Of a stretch of 64,000 nucleotides of DNA, positions 1 to 10,950 are shown piece after piece. The translations under genes and the position numbers were made by a program. The notes under the pieces were generated by a model. That model saw nothing but the letters and a program-made list of their open reading frames with translations, was not told where the DNA came from and did no database searches. This DNA comes from Rehmannia glutinosa (taxonomy: Eukaryota; Streptophyta; Magnoliopsida; Lamiales; Orobanchaceae). How positions within the stretch are numbered: the stretch's first letter is position 1; each line of letters opens with the position of its first letter. The stretch is taken from the NCBI GenBank assembly GCA_016081115.2, contig CM071924.1:92208616-92272615 (forward strand). The letters are read 5' to 3'.

Positions 1-212
1 TCTATGAAGAAGAGATCTATTTCGATGATGGAAGTGAATCCGATTGAGAATCGAGTGAAGAAGAAATTCTTCAAGACGATTAGGGAGGATATGTCGGATT
101 CCTCTCACACACGGTGTCTCATAAGACTCTTATGAGAATTATGAAGGAAGATCCAAAGCTTCAAATCTATGATGTATTTACAATTGGAGCGATGGAAAAG
201 GCTTTGATATGA

Positions 213-830
213 TTGGTTTTCGTAATAGAAAACACCAAATTATCCACATGGGGTAACAATAGGAGAATTTGCCATTCGACGAGTTTACCAGGGAACCCGA
301 TCGAGATGCGGTTGGTCCCTATTAGAGAAATCCAGGAGATCAAAAGCGAGTTAAAAGAGAAGTTGCAAATACACTCTCATGGATTCATATCGAGCCATAA
401 GAGTTATTATTAAAGCAACATTCAAAAAGGGATAGATTCGCCACTCAATTTGGCTATCTTTGATAAGCGGATCTCAAATCTCAAGGATTCATGCCTTGGA
501 GTGGTAAAATGAAATTTGTATCTTTGGGAAATTAGCATTTAATGTCTATCCTAGAATTGCATACAATTAGGGAGATCGAGATTTCAATAGAGTCCTAACT
601 CTTCATCAAGATTTCAAAAGAGTCGAATTGATGAAAGAGAGGGAAAGACCTACTCGATCACATACAAGATATCCTATGCTCTCTCAAATACACATCATTG
701 AAGTATTCTTAAGAAAGGAATTTATTGAAGTCCCAAGAATCTTCGAGGACTTTGCCAAGGTGGTTTTACCAGAAATTATTGAGTCTCCAACCATCAAGGA
801 GATCGATATGAAAATACAAGATCAACCGAT
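213..830 (+). pseudogene. Movement-protein-like region of the endogenous caulimovirid
   Basis: Short overlapping open stretches in two plus frames hold a region rich in basic and aliphatic residues. It lies upstream of the protease and RT, where caulimovirids encode the 30K-type movement domain. The clearest part is around 310-530. Frameshifts and stops near 412, 510 and 570 interrupt it. The assignment rests mainly on position and weak similarity; a coat-protein-proximal region is an alternative. Confidence 0.45.
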
Positions 831-1189
831 CTTCAACAAAAGTCAAAGTCTCGAGTTGAGCCGAAGGATGTCTTTCCAACAGATGAGAATGACGAGTAGC
901 GTACCGTTGGGAAGAAAGGAGACCAAGTACAATTCAGCGTATCCCGAGATGTTTTCAAAAAAATATGAGAGCCGAAATGTCCGAAGGATGGCGAGAAGTT
1001 GAAGTAATATTCGACATCACTCAAAAGGATAATATTTTTCCTTGTGATGTTCTATATTATCTCCAACAACCAATAGTTGGAAGGTATCAAGGAAGCCTCA
1101 AGATAGGAGAAATTGAGCTTACTATCACGGGAGTTGCGGGAAAAATCCCCGAGAACAATTAATATTGGGAATTGAATTTCTCGAGGATC

Positions 1190-1640
1190 ATAAACCTTGG
1201 GAAAGATTACAAGATGGAATGGAGTTCACCGTGGTGATAAAAGATATAGGATCGAGATGACCACTAGTCCATTCTCCATATACATTTCTATCGGAATGTT
1301 ATATCCGAATACAAGCCAAGTATTTTTTTGCTATATTGATTCATGTGCCGAATATGTACCGCAAAGTCGGATGTTTTTCCTAAAGAAATTGGAGAGGATT
1401 TACGCCTATTGCAGGAAGAGATTTCTCTAAAAGGATTCTTATCCTTAACAGGGGAATTAAACAAGCGAGTAAATCATGATCGGATGCGCGGGCGGTACCC
1501 ATGGTACAAGGTGAAAACGCCACCAATCTATTTCATGATGACACAGTGCGAGATGTTTTGCTAGGAAACAACTTCCTACAAACATTCAAGCGATTTACAC
1601 AGGAGAACGAGACAATAAGACTTATTTTCACAACATTATG
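1190..1640 (+). pseudogene. Aspartic protease region of the endogenous caulimovirid
   Basis: The stretch near 1550-1600 encodes a VLLGNNFL-type motif, the flap and C-terminal strand signature of retroviral-type aspartic proteases in caulimovirids (ILGxxFL). It sits about 500 bp before the RT, as expected. The upstream part (1230-1430) is readable in one frame and shifts near 1380, and the catalytic region is degenerate. Non-functional. Confidence 0.6.
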
Positions 1641-2049
1641 TGATCATAAGATTTTTGTCCAAAGATCATGAGGAAGCATTTTACGAGAAAAATGCCTATT
1701 ACTTTTCGCAACAAGCGTGGTGATGAAGCCAAACTTCGTAATCCAAAAATGGCAGATCGAAGGAAATTTGGTGAATCTTTATTATCCTATAGACAATTTG
1801 GTTCCATTCAGAAGGATCAGAAGATATGGGATAATAACTTGTATTCATTCAGAGTACAAGGAGAAGAACGAGTCACCCAGAAGCCGTTGCGGAATTATGG
1901 ATGAATCTAATGGAGAATCCGCGAGTGCGTTACCATAGAGGAACAAATATCACTCGAGGATATCAAGAAGAAGATCCAAAGGAATTAAAACGAAGATCCT
2001 TTGGCATGGTGGGACAAGAATGAGCTCAAAACATCCTTAAAGGTTAAAC

Positions 2050-2640
2050 TGGAAAGGAGTACGAGTTCGTAAGATTCAAACCAATCCTTATGAACGGGAG
2101 GATCGTGAGGATATGCGAGAAGATACTTAAGGAACATCTTGACCTTAAGTTGATTTCACCAGGAGTTTCTCCATATAGCAGTCCAGGGTTCTTGGTCAGA
2201 AACCATGGAGAAACCAAAAGAGGAAAGCCAAGACTGGTTATTAATTACAAAGGGATTAATAACATTTTGGAGTTCGATGGATACTATATTCCAAGTAGAG
2301 AACATCTGGTTAACTGCATCAAAGGTGCCAAGATATTCTCAAAGTTCGATTGCAAACTGGATTCTACCGTGATTAAGATGGATGAAGAAAGCAAGAAGTT
2401 CACTGACTTTTCTACACCACAAGGACACTATATTTGGAACGTGACGCTTTATGGGATTGGCTAACGCACCCCCCAGATATATCAAAGGAAGATGGATAAT
2501 CTCTTCAAAGATTATTTCAGTTTTATGTTCGTGTATATCGATGACATTCTGATCGCATCAAAGAACATGAAGGAGCATCTCAAACATTTGGAAATATTTT
2601 CAGATGTTTGTCATAAGGAAGGATTAGTGCTTTCATAAAT
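2050..2640 (+). pseudogene. Reverse transcriptase fragment of the endogenous caulimovirid
   Basis: A 124-codon open stretch at 2090-2464 carries typical RT blocks: KPRLVINYK (palm/finger), YIPSREHL, FSKFDCK and FSTPQGHY. It then shifts frame at about 2455. The catalytic YIDD is at 2534-2545 in another frame. Normal viral replication would run from an RNA pregenome through RT and RNase H with no integrase. The frameshift before the catalytic motif and further stops mean it is dead. Confidence 0.85.
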
Positions 2641-3300
2641 GAAGGCAGTGATTGCAACAAGACAGATTGAATTCCTAAGAATTGAGATCGACGAATCTGG
2701 AATCATCCTACAAAGTCATATTGTAGAAAAGATACAGGGATTTCCAGATACATTGAAATATAAGAAATCGCTTAAAAAAGATGCAATATTCAAATGGGAG
2801 AATGAACATCAAGAAGGAATCAAGCAACTTAAAGAAGTTTACAAAAAGCTTCCAAACTTGCAATTCCACAGGATGAAGATGATTTGGCGCTCTTTATACG
2901 ATGATGCAGTGATTATTGAGTGGGCGGCAGATTCTTACAAAAGCCACACCAAATGGAGAAGTGCCATGCAGATATTGCGGTCTATTTACGTGAAAGTGAA
3001 GCAACTCGGTGGCATATCAACGAGAAAGAATTCTTTTGGATCAATGAAAGGCTTTCAAAAAATGGCCTTTATTTCTATCTTTTGGCAAAAAGTTTATCTT
3101 AAAAATTGATAATTCAAGTGTCAAAGCTTTTTCAAAAACAAAATTGAATCAAAACCGAGAAAAAGCTAGGATACTTAGATGGCAAAGTTTGAATGTCAAT
3201 ATTATGATTATGATATTGTCATTATAAAATCTCATGAAAATGTTCTTGATTTTCTAACAAGAGATGGAGGAATTGAAGTCGATTCCATCCTCACGACCTC
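2640..3300 (+). pseudogene. RNase H region of the endogenous caulimovirid
   Basis: It follows the RT directly. Recognisable RNase H pieces are an INEKEFF block near 3015-3040, a FYLLAKS block near 3075-3100, and YDYDIVIIKSHENVL with FLTRDG at 3200-3270, which matches the end of caulimovirid RNase H domains. The pieces are spread over at least two frames. Confidence 0.7.
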
Positions 3301-3699
3301 AAGACATCTTGGAGACCATTTGGAAATGCTACTCCGAGAATTTGATACCCTGGTCATCAATGCCGATTTGGCCAGGAAATTACAAAGGAATGATCGGGAC
3401 AAAGTAACCGATCCTATACGAGCATGTGTCCGGTCTCACTCCCGATTGAGAACGGCATTTCAAGGGCCACTCCTCCGGCCGCTAATAAGCAAATGGAGCG
3501 TTTAGAGCGCAGGCTCCCCAAACTGTAGCAGAGGATTCCACTCTAGCACAAGTCATGTCGATAGAAATGTTGGCCCAAGGAAAACCGATACTCCTGAGTC
3601 AAATCCCGAGTTATCACATCAACCCAAAGACGACCAGGGGTAAAGGGCGAAGAGATCAATCTTAGGCTATGATGGGCACTTCTAAGGTTGATATTAACG

Positions 3700-4580
3700 A
3701 GATTAAAGTTTCTTCTCCTTGACAGAATACGGCGGGGAGGGCGACACAAAGAAGGAATATCTCGAGAAAAAATGAAGATTGATGTTTTCGAAAATATCCA
3801 AGGTTTGGATGTTACCAAATTCCAGCCCTGAAGAAGTGAAGAGGTGGTACGAGTTTGGGGCTTTGGCCTCAATCTATACTACTTCACCAGGCTTAGGAGA
3901 TCACAAAATTACTAAAATGGATCCAGGAAGGCTGTGTACGAGTCTTGGTCCAACAATGACAACGACCCAAAACGAGGGGATACATTGAGTCGTATTTCAT
4001 AAGTGCAAGAACAGAGTCTGGCGTCGGAAAAGGTGGACATGAAGCCTTCCATTACATCAAAGCCAAGACCGGATGAAAGAGCCTTCAAAAATATCAAGGA
4101 GGCTAGTCGGAAGAAGTACAATTGGCCATGACCTTCATCAAGATCAAATTACAACAAGAAGGTCGTGGGGATTGTGGGTCTGTCTCACCGAGATGGACAA
4201 AGTCAAGTTTTCGTTCAAGTTTTATCAAAATTCAAGAAACGGATCTTTCTGTTGAATACTATGACAGGAAAAACTACAAGATTCACGAGAAGACTTATTC
4301 GAAAAGAAAAGAAATCTTCTGTGGGAAAACAAGATCTTGGGGGAGTAAAAGAAACTCACGAAATATTCAATATGGCTCACATAGGCCATTGGGAACTTTG
4401 GGTGCATCCGAATGTCAAAACCGGAAGGAACCGGAATTTGGCAAAGGATTCCGGCCAAAAGTCGATCGGAGAAGACCCGGCGATGGAGAAGAAAAGTCAC
4501 AGAAGTATCCAAAGTTTCGGGGACCACCAAAAAGTAGATTCCCCAACAAAGTCAGTGGAGACATGTGACTCGGACAGGTA
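3700..4580 (+). pseudogene. Second-ORF region of the endogenous caulimovirid, function unknown
   Basis: Overlapping open stretches at 3779-3988, 4073-4255, 4122-4568 and 4165-4581 suggest one ancestral reading frame cut by several frameshifts. The C-terminal part is rich in K, R, P and S. Florendovirus-type elements carry a second ORF of unknown function downstream of the polyprotein, and this sits in that place. I recognise no domain. Confidence 0.4.
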
Positions 4581-4779
4581 ACAACCCACTCGGAAAAAGA
4601 TGAAAAGTGGGTCCATGAAAGATGCCGTCAAGTTACTAAAAAGGCGAACGAGTCAAGCATGATTTGGAAGTTTTCATAAAAACTTGGTGTAGAGACAGAG
4701 GAGGCCTAACCCATGTGAAGATGAGTTGGATGCCAACTAATTGCTGCAAGTGGAGCAATAATTCAAGGATGAAAGAGAC

Positions 4780-4900
4780 CTCCACTTAGGGGCAATAATA
4801 CAGAACATAGAGGTCTTCTACCTCTATAAATGTCAAGATCTGCAGAAGGCTAAAGGCATCAAACATTTCCCTTAGTCTTCTATCAATAAATTTCCTTTGA
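4780..4900 (+). promoter_or_regulatory. Pararetroviral promoter-like TATA region and poly(A) signal
   Basis: A TATAAA at 4825-4830 lies in a short-spaced context followed by an AATAAA at 4885-4890, after the last ORF. This resembles the large intergenic region of caulimovirids, where promoter and terminator overlap. Activity cannot be judged from sequence. Confidence 0.4.
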
Positions 4901-5070
4901 AAATTTGTGGAGTGTTTAGAATTTCGAGAGTGTTTTCCAGTTTTAGTTTTCAGTTTTTAATTTCATGTACAAGAGTGTGATAGCCTTTATGAGAGGCTAA
5001 ACAGGTTTTCTCCTCCCAAAAGGAGATTACTGATGTAATAAATTTTTCTTTAAGTTCTTAATAAAATAAA

Positions 5071-5912
5071 GGTTGTTTGTTCAACATGTGTTCATAATGT
5101 ATTATTGATTCATCCCTTTGAAGAATTACTTTTACGCCTTGGAGTAGAAAACGACCTAAGGCTGTGCTGAGCGGTTTCTGAAGGAGTCGGATAACTTGCA
5201 GATCATCTTCCCGAGGTGAGGTTGAAGTGAGGAGTTGTTTGTCAAACGATCCGGAAATGATGAATTTTTTTTTGGTGGCATTGCGAACCACTTAACCCAG
5301 TGCTGTTTCGGTCAAAAGAGGTATGAATTTTAAGGGATTTATTAATTTTATGGAAGCATGTTGGGCCTGATATGGTCGTAATGGATTATTTCCATTTTCA
5401 CTTGTAAACCTTAGTTTGGAACTGATAACACAGAATCGAACATCTTTTAATTCTATAATCTGTTAAGTTTATCAGCTGGAAACCTGACATGATCTTTTTA
5501 AAACCTTCGAATGGAGACTGGATCTAAGTAGGTGTAACAATGCCACGAATGAAACAGGTGACAGAAACTGCAAGTGTTCATATTCTGTGATATTTGGAAC
5601 GAATTTAATCGGGTTACCTTATTTGTTATAAAGGGTATAATGGGAACTTTAGTATATATTTGAACTCTTTTAATAATGAAGGTCATTCTTGTAACTGAAA
5701 CTTGGAAAAGGGTCATTCTTGAACTTACCCCTATAAGTTTGAGATAAGAGGGTACAATTTAAAGAAGAATGAAAAGAAAAGGAAAAAGAAAAACATACAC
5801 ATTGTTATTTGTCAAAACATCACAAAAGTAACTCCGCCGTCCCTCCTTAATCTTTTTGCTTTATCCAAAAATAACACGCTCTCCCCTCTTCCCACCATTG
5901 GATGAGGGAAAA
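5071..5912. other. Intergenic stretch without recognised genes
   Basis: AT-rich DNA with only short random open frames. Nothing here supports a gene or a named element. It ends at the target duplication of the next MITE. Confidence 0.6.
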
Positions 5913-5922
5913 TAATTTCCTT

Positions 5923-7040
5923 GGCAAAAATATTTTTTTAGTCCACTAAGTGGACGACTTGAAAGATTTAGTCCACACTTTTAATTGTTTTTGAAATTGG
6001 TCCACTAAGTGGCAAAAGTTCGGACATTTAGTCCAGTGACCTGCTACTGCAGGTAACAATCCTATATGGAATTTTTTTTCTTTTTGCTTTTCTTTTTAGC
6101 CTTAAATTATGAATTGATTTTGTTGATAGGGAATATTATGTGGCATTTATTTTCAATGTAAATTAGATAAAAAAAATTATAAGATTTATTATGAATAAGA
6201 TGAAAATAATTTACATAAAATATTTAAATTATTTTTTAATTTGAAAAACGATAAATAATTTTAGAAAATCCATGAAAACAAAAATAATGTTAATAAAATT
6301 TAAGATATTTTAATTGGAGAAATGTATTCGATATTATAAAATATAAAATTGTTTATATCATATGTTTAAATTATAAAATATTTTATTGTATAAATAACAT
6401 TTTATATTTATAATTAAAGAGTAATAATTAATTTTTTTTATACAGTTTTTAAAATTTAAATATATTTTATGCAGTTTTTTTGTAATTAAATAGTTTTTTG
6501 TACAGTTTTTTAAAATTATATAGTTTTTTATACCTTTTTTCCGTAATTCAATAGTTTTTTATACAGCTTTTTTAAAAAATATCTTGAAAAATAAGATTAA
6601 AATTTAAATATTTTTATGTAGTTTTTTTGTAATTAAATAGTATTTTGTACAGTTTTTTAAAATTTACATAGCTTTTTATACTTTTTTTTTGTAATTCAAT
6701 AGTTTTTTATACAACTTTTTTAAAAAAATCTTGAAAAATAAGAATAATGTTAATAAATTTAAAATATTTTAATTGGATAAATATATTAAAAATTATAAAA
6801 TAAAATATTTTCATTTCTTATGCCACATCAACAAAAACAATTCATATTTTGAGGCAAGAAAAATAGAAAAAAAGAAAAAAAATCCACATATGATTGCAGG
6901 TCAAAATTACCTGCAATAGCAGGTCACTAGACTATATGTCCGAATTTTTGCCACTTAGTGGACCAATTTCAAAATATTTTAAAAGTGTGGACTAAATCTC
7001 TAATGTCGTCCACTTAGTGGACAAAAAAAACATTTTTGCC
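5923..7040. mobile_element. Mutator-like non-autonomous element (MITE), 1118 bp
   Basis: The ends are inverted repeats starting GGCAAAAATATTTTTTTAG on the left and GGCAAAAATGTTTTTTTTG on the right (reverse complement). Similarity continues for about 130 bp, including GTCCACTAAGTGG twice in each arm, and more weakly to about 200 bp. It is flanked by a perfect 10-bp direct repeat TAATTTCCTT (5913-5922 and 7041-7050). Long inverted termini with 9-11 bp target duplications are the signature of Mutator-like elements. There is no transposase. The AT-rich core contains an internal duplication. Confidence 0.9.
6458..6745. repeat. Internal tandem duplication of about 135 bp in the MITE core
   Basis: Two adjacent copies (about 6458-6595 and 6596-6745) share the order: TTTGTAATTAAATAG, TTTTGTACAGTTTTTTAAAA, TTTTTATAC, GTAATTCAATAGTTTTTTATAC, CTTGAAAAATAAGA. 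They are poly-T rich and diverged by substitutions and small indels. Confidence 0.75.
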
Positions 7041-7050
7041 TAATTTCCTT

Positions 7051-7722
7051 TGCCATTTTTCTTCTTTTCTTCTCCTGCGTCCTTGGTTATTTTCTCTTTG
7101 TTTTTTTTTATTGAATTTCTCCCCCGGTGAGAATAGGTTCAGGTTTCTCCTCTTTGCGGGAGTTGATTTGTTTTTTAAAGATCTATTCACTATTCTTTTG
7201 AGCCACATTCGAAGTTCTTCATCAGTTTCTGGTGGATCTGCAAATCAAAAAAGTGTCTGGTGTGGATTGTCTAACCTTGATTAGAAGTGCAAAGAGTCGC
7301 TCATCCAACCAAAAATCATAACCAATAAGTTTGGTATGAATTATGATACCTTGTGATATGTTCTCCTCCTTATTTGAAACGTGGGGGTTTATTTGGGTTT
7401 TTCCAACTCATTTTAGGATATTGTATCTTTGTTGTTTGATTAACAAAAATACAATTTCATTAGTGTCAAAAAAATAAAAAATAAAATAACAAAAGTAGTA
7501 CGAGTTTGATGTAGACAAAAAAGGTATATAAATATATTACATGGGCAAAATCTTATCACATAACAAAATTACATTTTAAAGAAGAAAAAAAAAAGAAAAA
7601 ACAATGGAAACGAATTTTGTAGTAATTTAAAAAACAAGTATAGGAAATAAAATACACGAGTACTAAATTTAAGACAAATCATCCGAAAAACTAGGAATGG
7701 CAAAAAGTTGGAATGAACATAC
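7051..7722. other. Intergenic stretch with a probable hAT-type terminus at about 7691
   Basis: No gene is supported. A TAGGAATGGCAA at about 7691-7702 resembles the terminus of a widespread plant hAT-like family. The sequence resumes after the LTR element at 15471 with a run rich in GGGAC and ATCCCCG that is typical of the same family. The LTR element therefore probably landed inside an older hAT-like insertion. Confidence 0.35.
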
Positions 7723-9182
7723 TGTAAGTCCAAGCGGCTACGATAATCTAGAGGGAGGGTGAATAGATTATCTCCATCTTTTCGATTTTACCCTTTTTTT
7801 CGAACTGAATGCTCAAAGACAATAATAAAGGTGTGGAATGTAAACAACACACGTCGATTTAAAAGAGGTTCAACCCACCTGCAGGGCTTAATCCTCTACC
7901 ACCCCAAAGATATCAGGGATGGATTTCAAAAAGAAAAAGAATTTTATTAATTACCAAAATTAATACAAATTCAACTTACAACACCTTGAAGAGCACCACA
8001 CTCTTCAACAACACCACCTTTGGAGATTACTACAATCTTCCTTCAACGGCACCTTTGAAGATCACCACAATATTCAATCTTGAAGAATACCAAATTCTTC
8101 AACACCTCAAGAGCACCACACTCTTGAAACACCTATCACATAGATCACCCAGTGTATTCTTACCACAAGAATACTCACAAGGATGTCTTGTGTTGAATGA
8201 TGACCAAAAATCAAGATTACAACTCAATAATGAATATTACAATATGAGTGCAAAGTGTAATCAAGAATAGCCTAGACCTCAAGGATGTAAAAGTGATAAG
8301 CTAGGCAAAATTACAACAAGAATAATAACTATGAAGAACAAGTGTTTGCTTGAAGTGTATCTTGTTGTGTTGTATCTCAATTGTTGTTATGGTTGCTCCA
8401 AAACTTCCTCTATTTATAGGAGATGTCTTGTACAAGATAGGCTCCTCTTGGGGACTTGAATTCGTAAAAATTGCAAGACAATTGAAGAAAAGAGTGTTAG
8501 AAATCAACTCTATGATTTAAGGAAATGTTGTCTTTGTCAAACGGTCGAATTTTGCTATCAAACCATAGGGCGACGATCGGTCACAAGATCGATAAGAGAA
8601 AAGAAAAGAACACAAAGCAAATTTACAAGGGGTGACGGTCGACATAGACCTCGACCGATCGACCATCACCCCAACTGAGGTCCCCCTTAAGGATTATACG
8701 AAGGTTTCGATTCGCTTTCAAAAACAATGCCAGTGCACGGCCGCGTGGGTGTCGGCCGGTCGATGTCACCATGGTCGACACCTTGGTCGGCCAGGTCGAC
8801 CTGGTCACTTTCTCCTCCGTCTCATTTTTGTTTCAAAATTCATCTTCGTGCACGGGTTGCCCTCTACAAATGATCGGTTGACCTCGAGACAAATGTTGTC
8901 CAATTTTTGTCAAAATAAAACTCAAGAAATACTCCGAAAATTTAGTAAAAACATTTTAAACCAATCGGGAGTATTTAGACAACATTTAGGAACCTTGTTT
9001 TGAAGTAAAAACTTATAAACATAAAATCATTAAAAGTGTTGTCCAATTTTATCTAAAATAAAACTTGAAGAAATACTCCGGAAAATATTAAAACCATTTT
9101 AAATCATTTAGGAGTATTTGAACAACAATTAAAAACATTGTTTTGGTGCAAAACTAAAATCATTAAAAACATGTATCAAACA
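7723..9182 (-). repeat. 3' LTR of the non-autonomous element
   Basis: In element orientation it starts TGTTTGATAC and ends GGACTTACA. A minus-strand TATA box (CTATAAATAG) is at 8409-8418. A GC- and CpG-rich block (about 8550-8870) contains repeated GGTCGAC and CGGTCG motifs. An array of short repeats of the type GAAGA(T/G)CACCACA-TCTTC spans about 7985-8135. It differs from the other LTR mostly in the CpG-rich block and in repeat number. Confidence 0.92.
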
Positions 9183-9196
9183 ATCTCCCCCTTTTT
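9183..9196 (-). other. Polypurine tract
   Basis: AAAAAGGGGGAGAT on the minus strand directly abuts the start of the 3' LTR, as expected for plus-strand priming. Similar CTCCCCCT motifs recur on the plus strand near 9354, 9451 and 9615. Confidence 0.8.
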
Positions 9197-10400
9197 GATG
9201 ATTACAAACCAAAACAATTTTTAGAAATATTAGGAGGACAATTTTAAAAACGATTTTCCGGTAAAAACATCTAACCGTTTAGAAGCAACCAAAATTTCCA
9301 AAAAACATAAGCAACCAAGAAAGGGAGTAAATATTATCCAAAGATAAGCACAAGCTCCCCCTATCAAGAAGCACATCAAGAATAATGTAAAAGCAATTAA
9401 CCATAAGCTAAAAGCTTAGCTTTTACATATTGTTCAAGAGCTTATAAGCTCCCCCTGTCAATAAAACATCATTAGACAAGTATATAAGTCCATCAAGCAA
9501 CAATTGGACTAAATATAATTCACAACTTATGGCTTTTAAGATGCCATACTTTATAGCTTTTATAACAAGCTTTTATTAGCTTCTTTGAGCTAACGAGCCA
9601 ATATCCCATTTCTCCCCCTTTGAAATCATCAAAAAGAATGTTAGGATAATAAAAACATCATATAAATTTATCAAAGTGCGCCAACAATACGATTTATCAT
9701 CCTTTGAAAGAATTAAGCTTGGAATCCAAAAAAAATAGGAGAAATGTATCATAAGAAATCCATAAGCTCATTTTGTTAGCCAAAAACATGATCTCAATAA
9801 GAATTTAAGACATTTGAAAATAAGAGAATCATGTAGGTAATGAATCTTTCATTGAAACATTTTATCGAACACTTGGCGGGCGTCAAAATTTGAAGAAAAT
9901 GTATATAGCCCTTGGAAAAGAAATTTAGCCAAGTTTTTTTATATCATCACCAAAAACAATTTTCAACATATATGCAATAAATAATAGGCCTAACAAAGTA
10001 AATTCTCAAGGGTTCGACCCAATTGAGACGATTTTAGCCAAATAAGAGATCAAGGCATTGCGAATGCCATCAAGTAATACATGTCAAGCATCAAACAATG
10101 CATATAAGACATTACAAATGTCCCAAATCATCCATTAAAATGATCAAGGCATCAAAAATTAAGAGAAGCACTTTTACCATCAATTACTTCATACCAATTA
10201 TCAAACAATGCAAATAGAGTATTTTTACCATCAAATACTCCATCAATACCAAGTTCAACCAAAAGGCCATTTCCAACTTGCTATTTTAACCCTTTTAAGA
10301 AAACAAGCAAATCTCATTAGTGCAATTTAGAGTTTTACAAGATAGTTCATAAAACAACAAGGACAAAGTAAAAATGCTAAGATAAAAAGATAAACACGGG
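9197..10400 (-). other. 3' untranslated region of the non-autonomous element
   Basis: About 1.2 kb without coding potential separates the extra ORF from the polypurine tract. It is A-rich on the plus strand, with runs of ATCAA and AAAACA motifs. In an autonomous copia element this place would be pol. Confidence 0.6.
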
Positions 10401-10404
10401 GTGG

Positions 10405-10950
10405 GGACATCAATCCTCATCCGAAGAGAAGCAAGTTCCGGGGATAAGCTCTTTGATAAATTTCTTCAATTTTCCCATAGACTTTTTCAATCTAGAATTT
10501 TCTTCCTTCACAACTCGGAGCTCTTTTCTAAGAGAGGCTACATCCCTAAATGTATCTCTTTCCACTTTGTCCATTCTCTCTTTGAGACTTAAATCTTCAA
10601 CATCCGGCTCGTTTTCATCTTCTTCCTCATTTCCTTCATTTTCTTCCTCCCCAATTTCTTGTTCATTCCCCACATTCACTTCTTCTTCATCTTCTTGTTC
10701 CTCAACATTTCCTCTACCAATATTTTCAATCTCATTGTCATTAAAGAAATCATCTCGAGGTTGTTATGGATTTTGAGCACGCCCCCTAGCGGCTTTGGTG
10801 GGAACTCGTGGTAAATGTTGTCGTATTCTCACCATTTGTAGAATGTTGGCATTATCATAGTCATTGTCAATTTCGGTATTCATCTCACTTTAGGATAGCC
10901 CGAAAGGTATAGTAGTCGACAAATCAAATTTCCCAACGTATATTTTTTCT
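10405..10950 (-). pseudogene. C-terminal acidic/coiled-coil part of the extra ORF
   Basis: After stop codons that end the extra ORF near 10950, the minus strand again reads coherently. There is a basic stretch (RIRQHLPRVPTKAARGRA-like) near 10790-10840, then a very acidic segment and a heptad-rich helix (LRKELRVVKEENSRLKK) at 10410-10679 ending FSSDED. Acidic tail plus coiled coil is usual for the C-terminus of these retrotransposon extra ORFs. Stops at about 10950, 10890 and 10770 separate the parts. Confidence 0.5.

Larger units (their letters stand above)
1..5070 (+). mobile_element. Endogenous caulimovirid (pararetrovirus) remnant, left-truncated by the window
   Basis: Fragments in different plus-strand frames follow the order of a plant pararetrovirus polyprotein: movement-protein-like, aspartic protease, reverse transcriptase with YIDD, RNase H, then a second ORF and a promoter-like leader. 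No integrase is seen. The RT fragment has the caulimovirid look (KPRLVINYK, FSKFDCK, FSTPQGHY) rather than that of Ty3/gypsy. The arrangement fits florendovirus-type endogenous elements, which are common in angiosperm genomes. Every domain is broken by stops or frameshifts, so this is a molecular fossil. The right limit is approximate, set by poly(A)-like signals at 4885-4890 and about 5037-5070. Confidence 0.8.
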
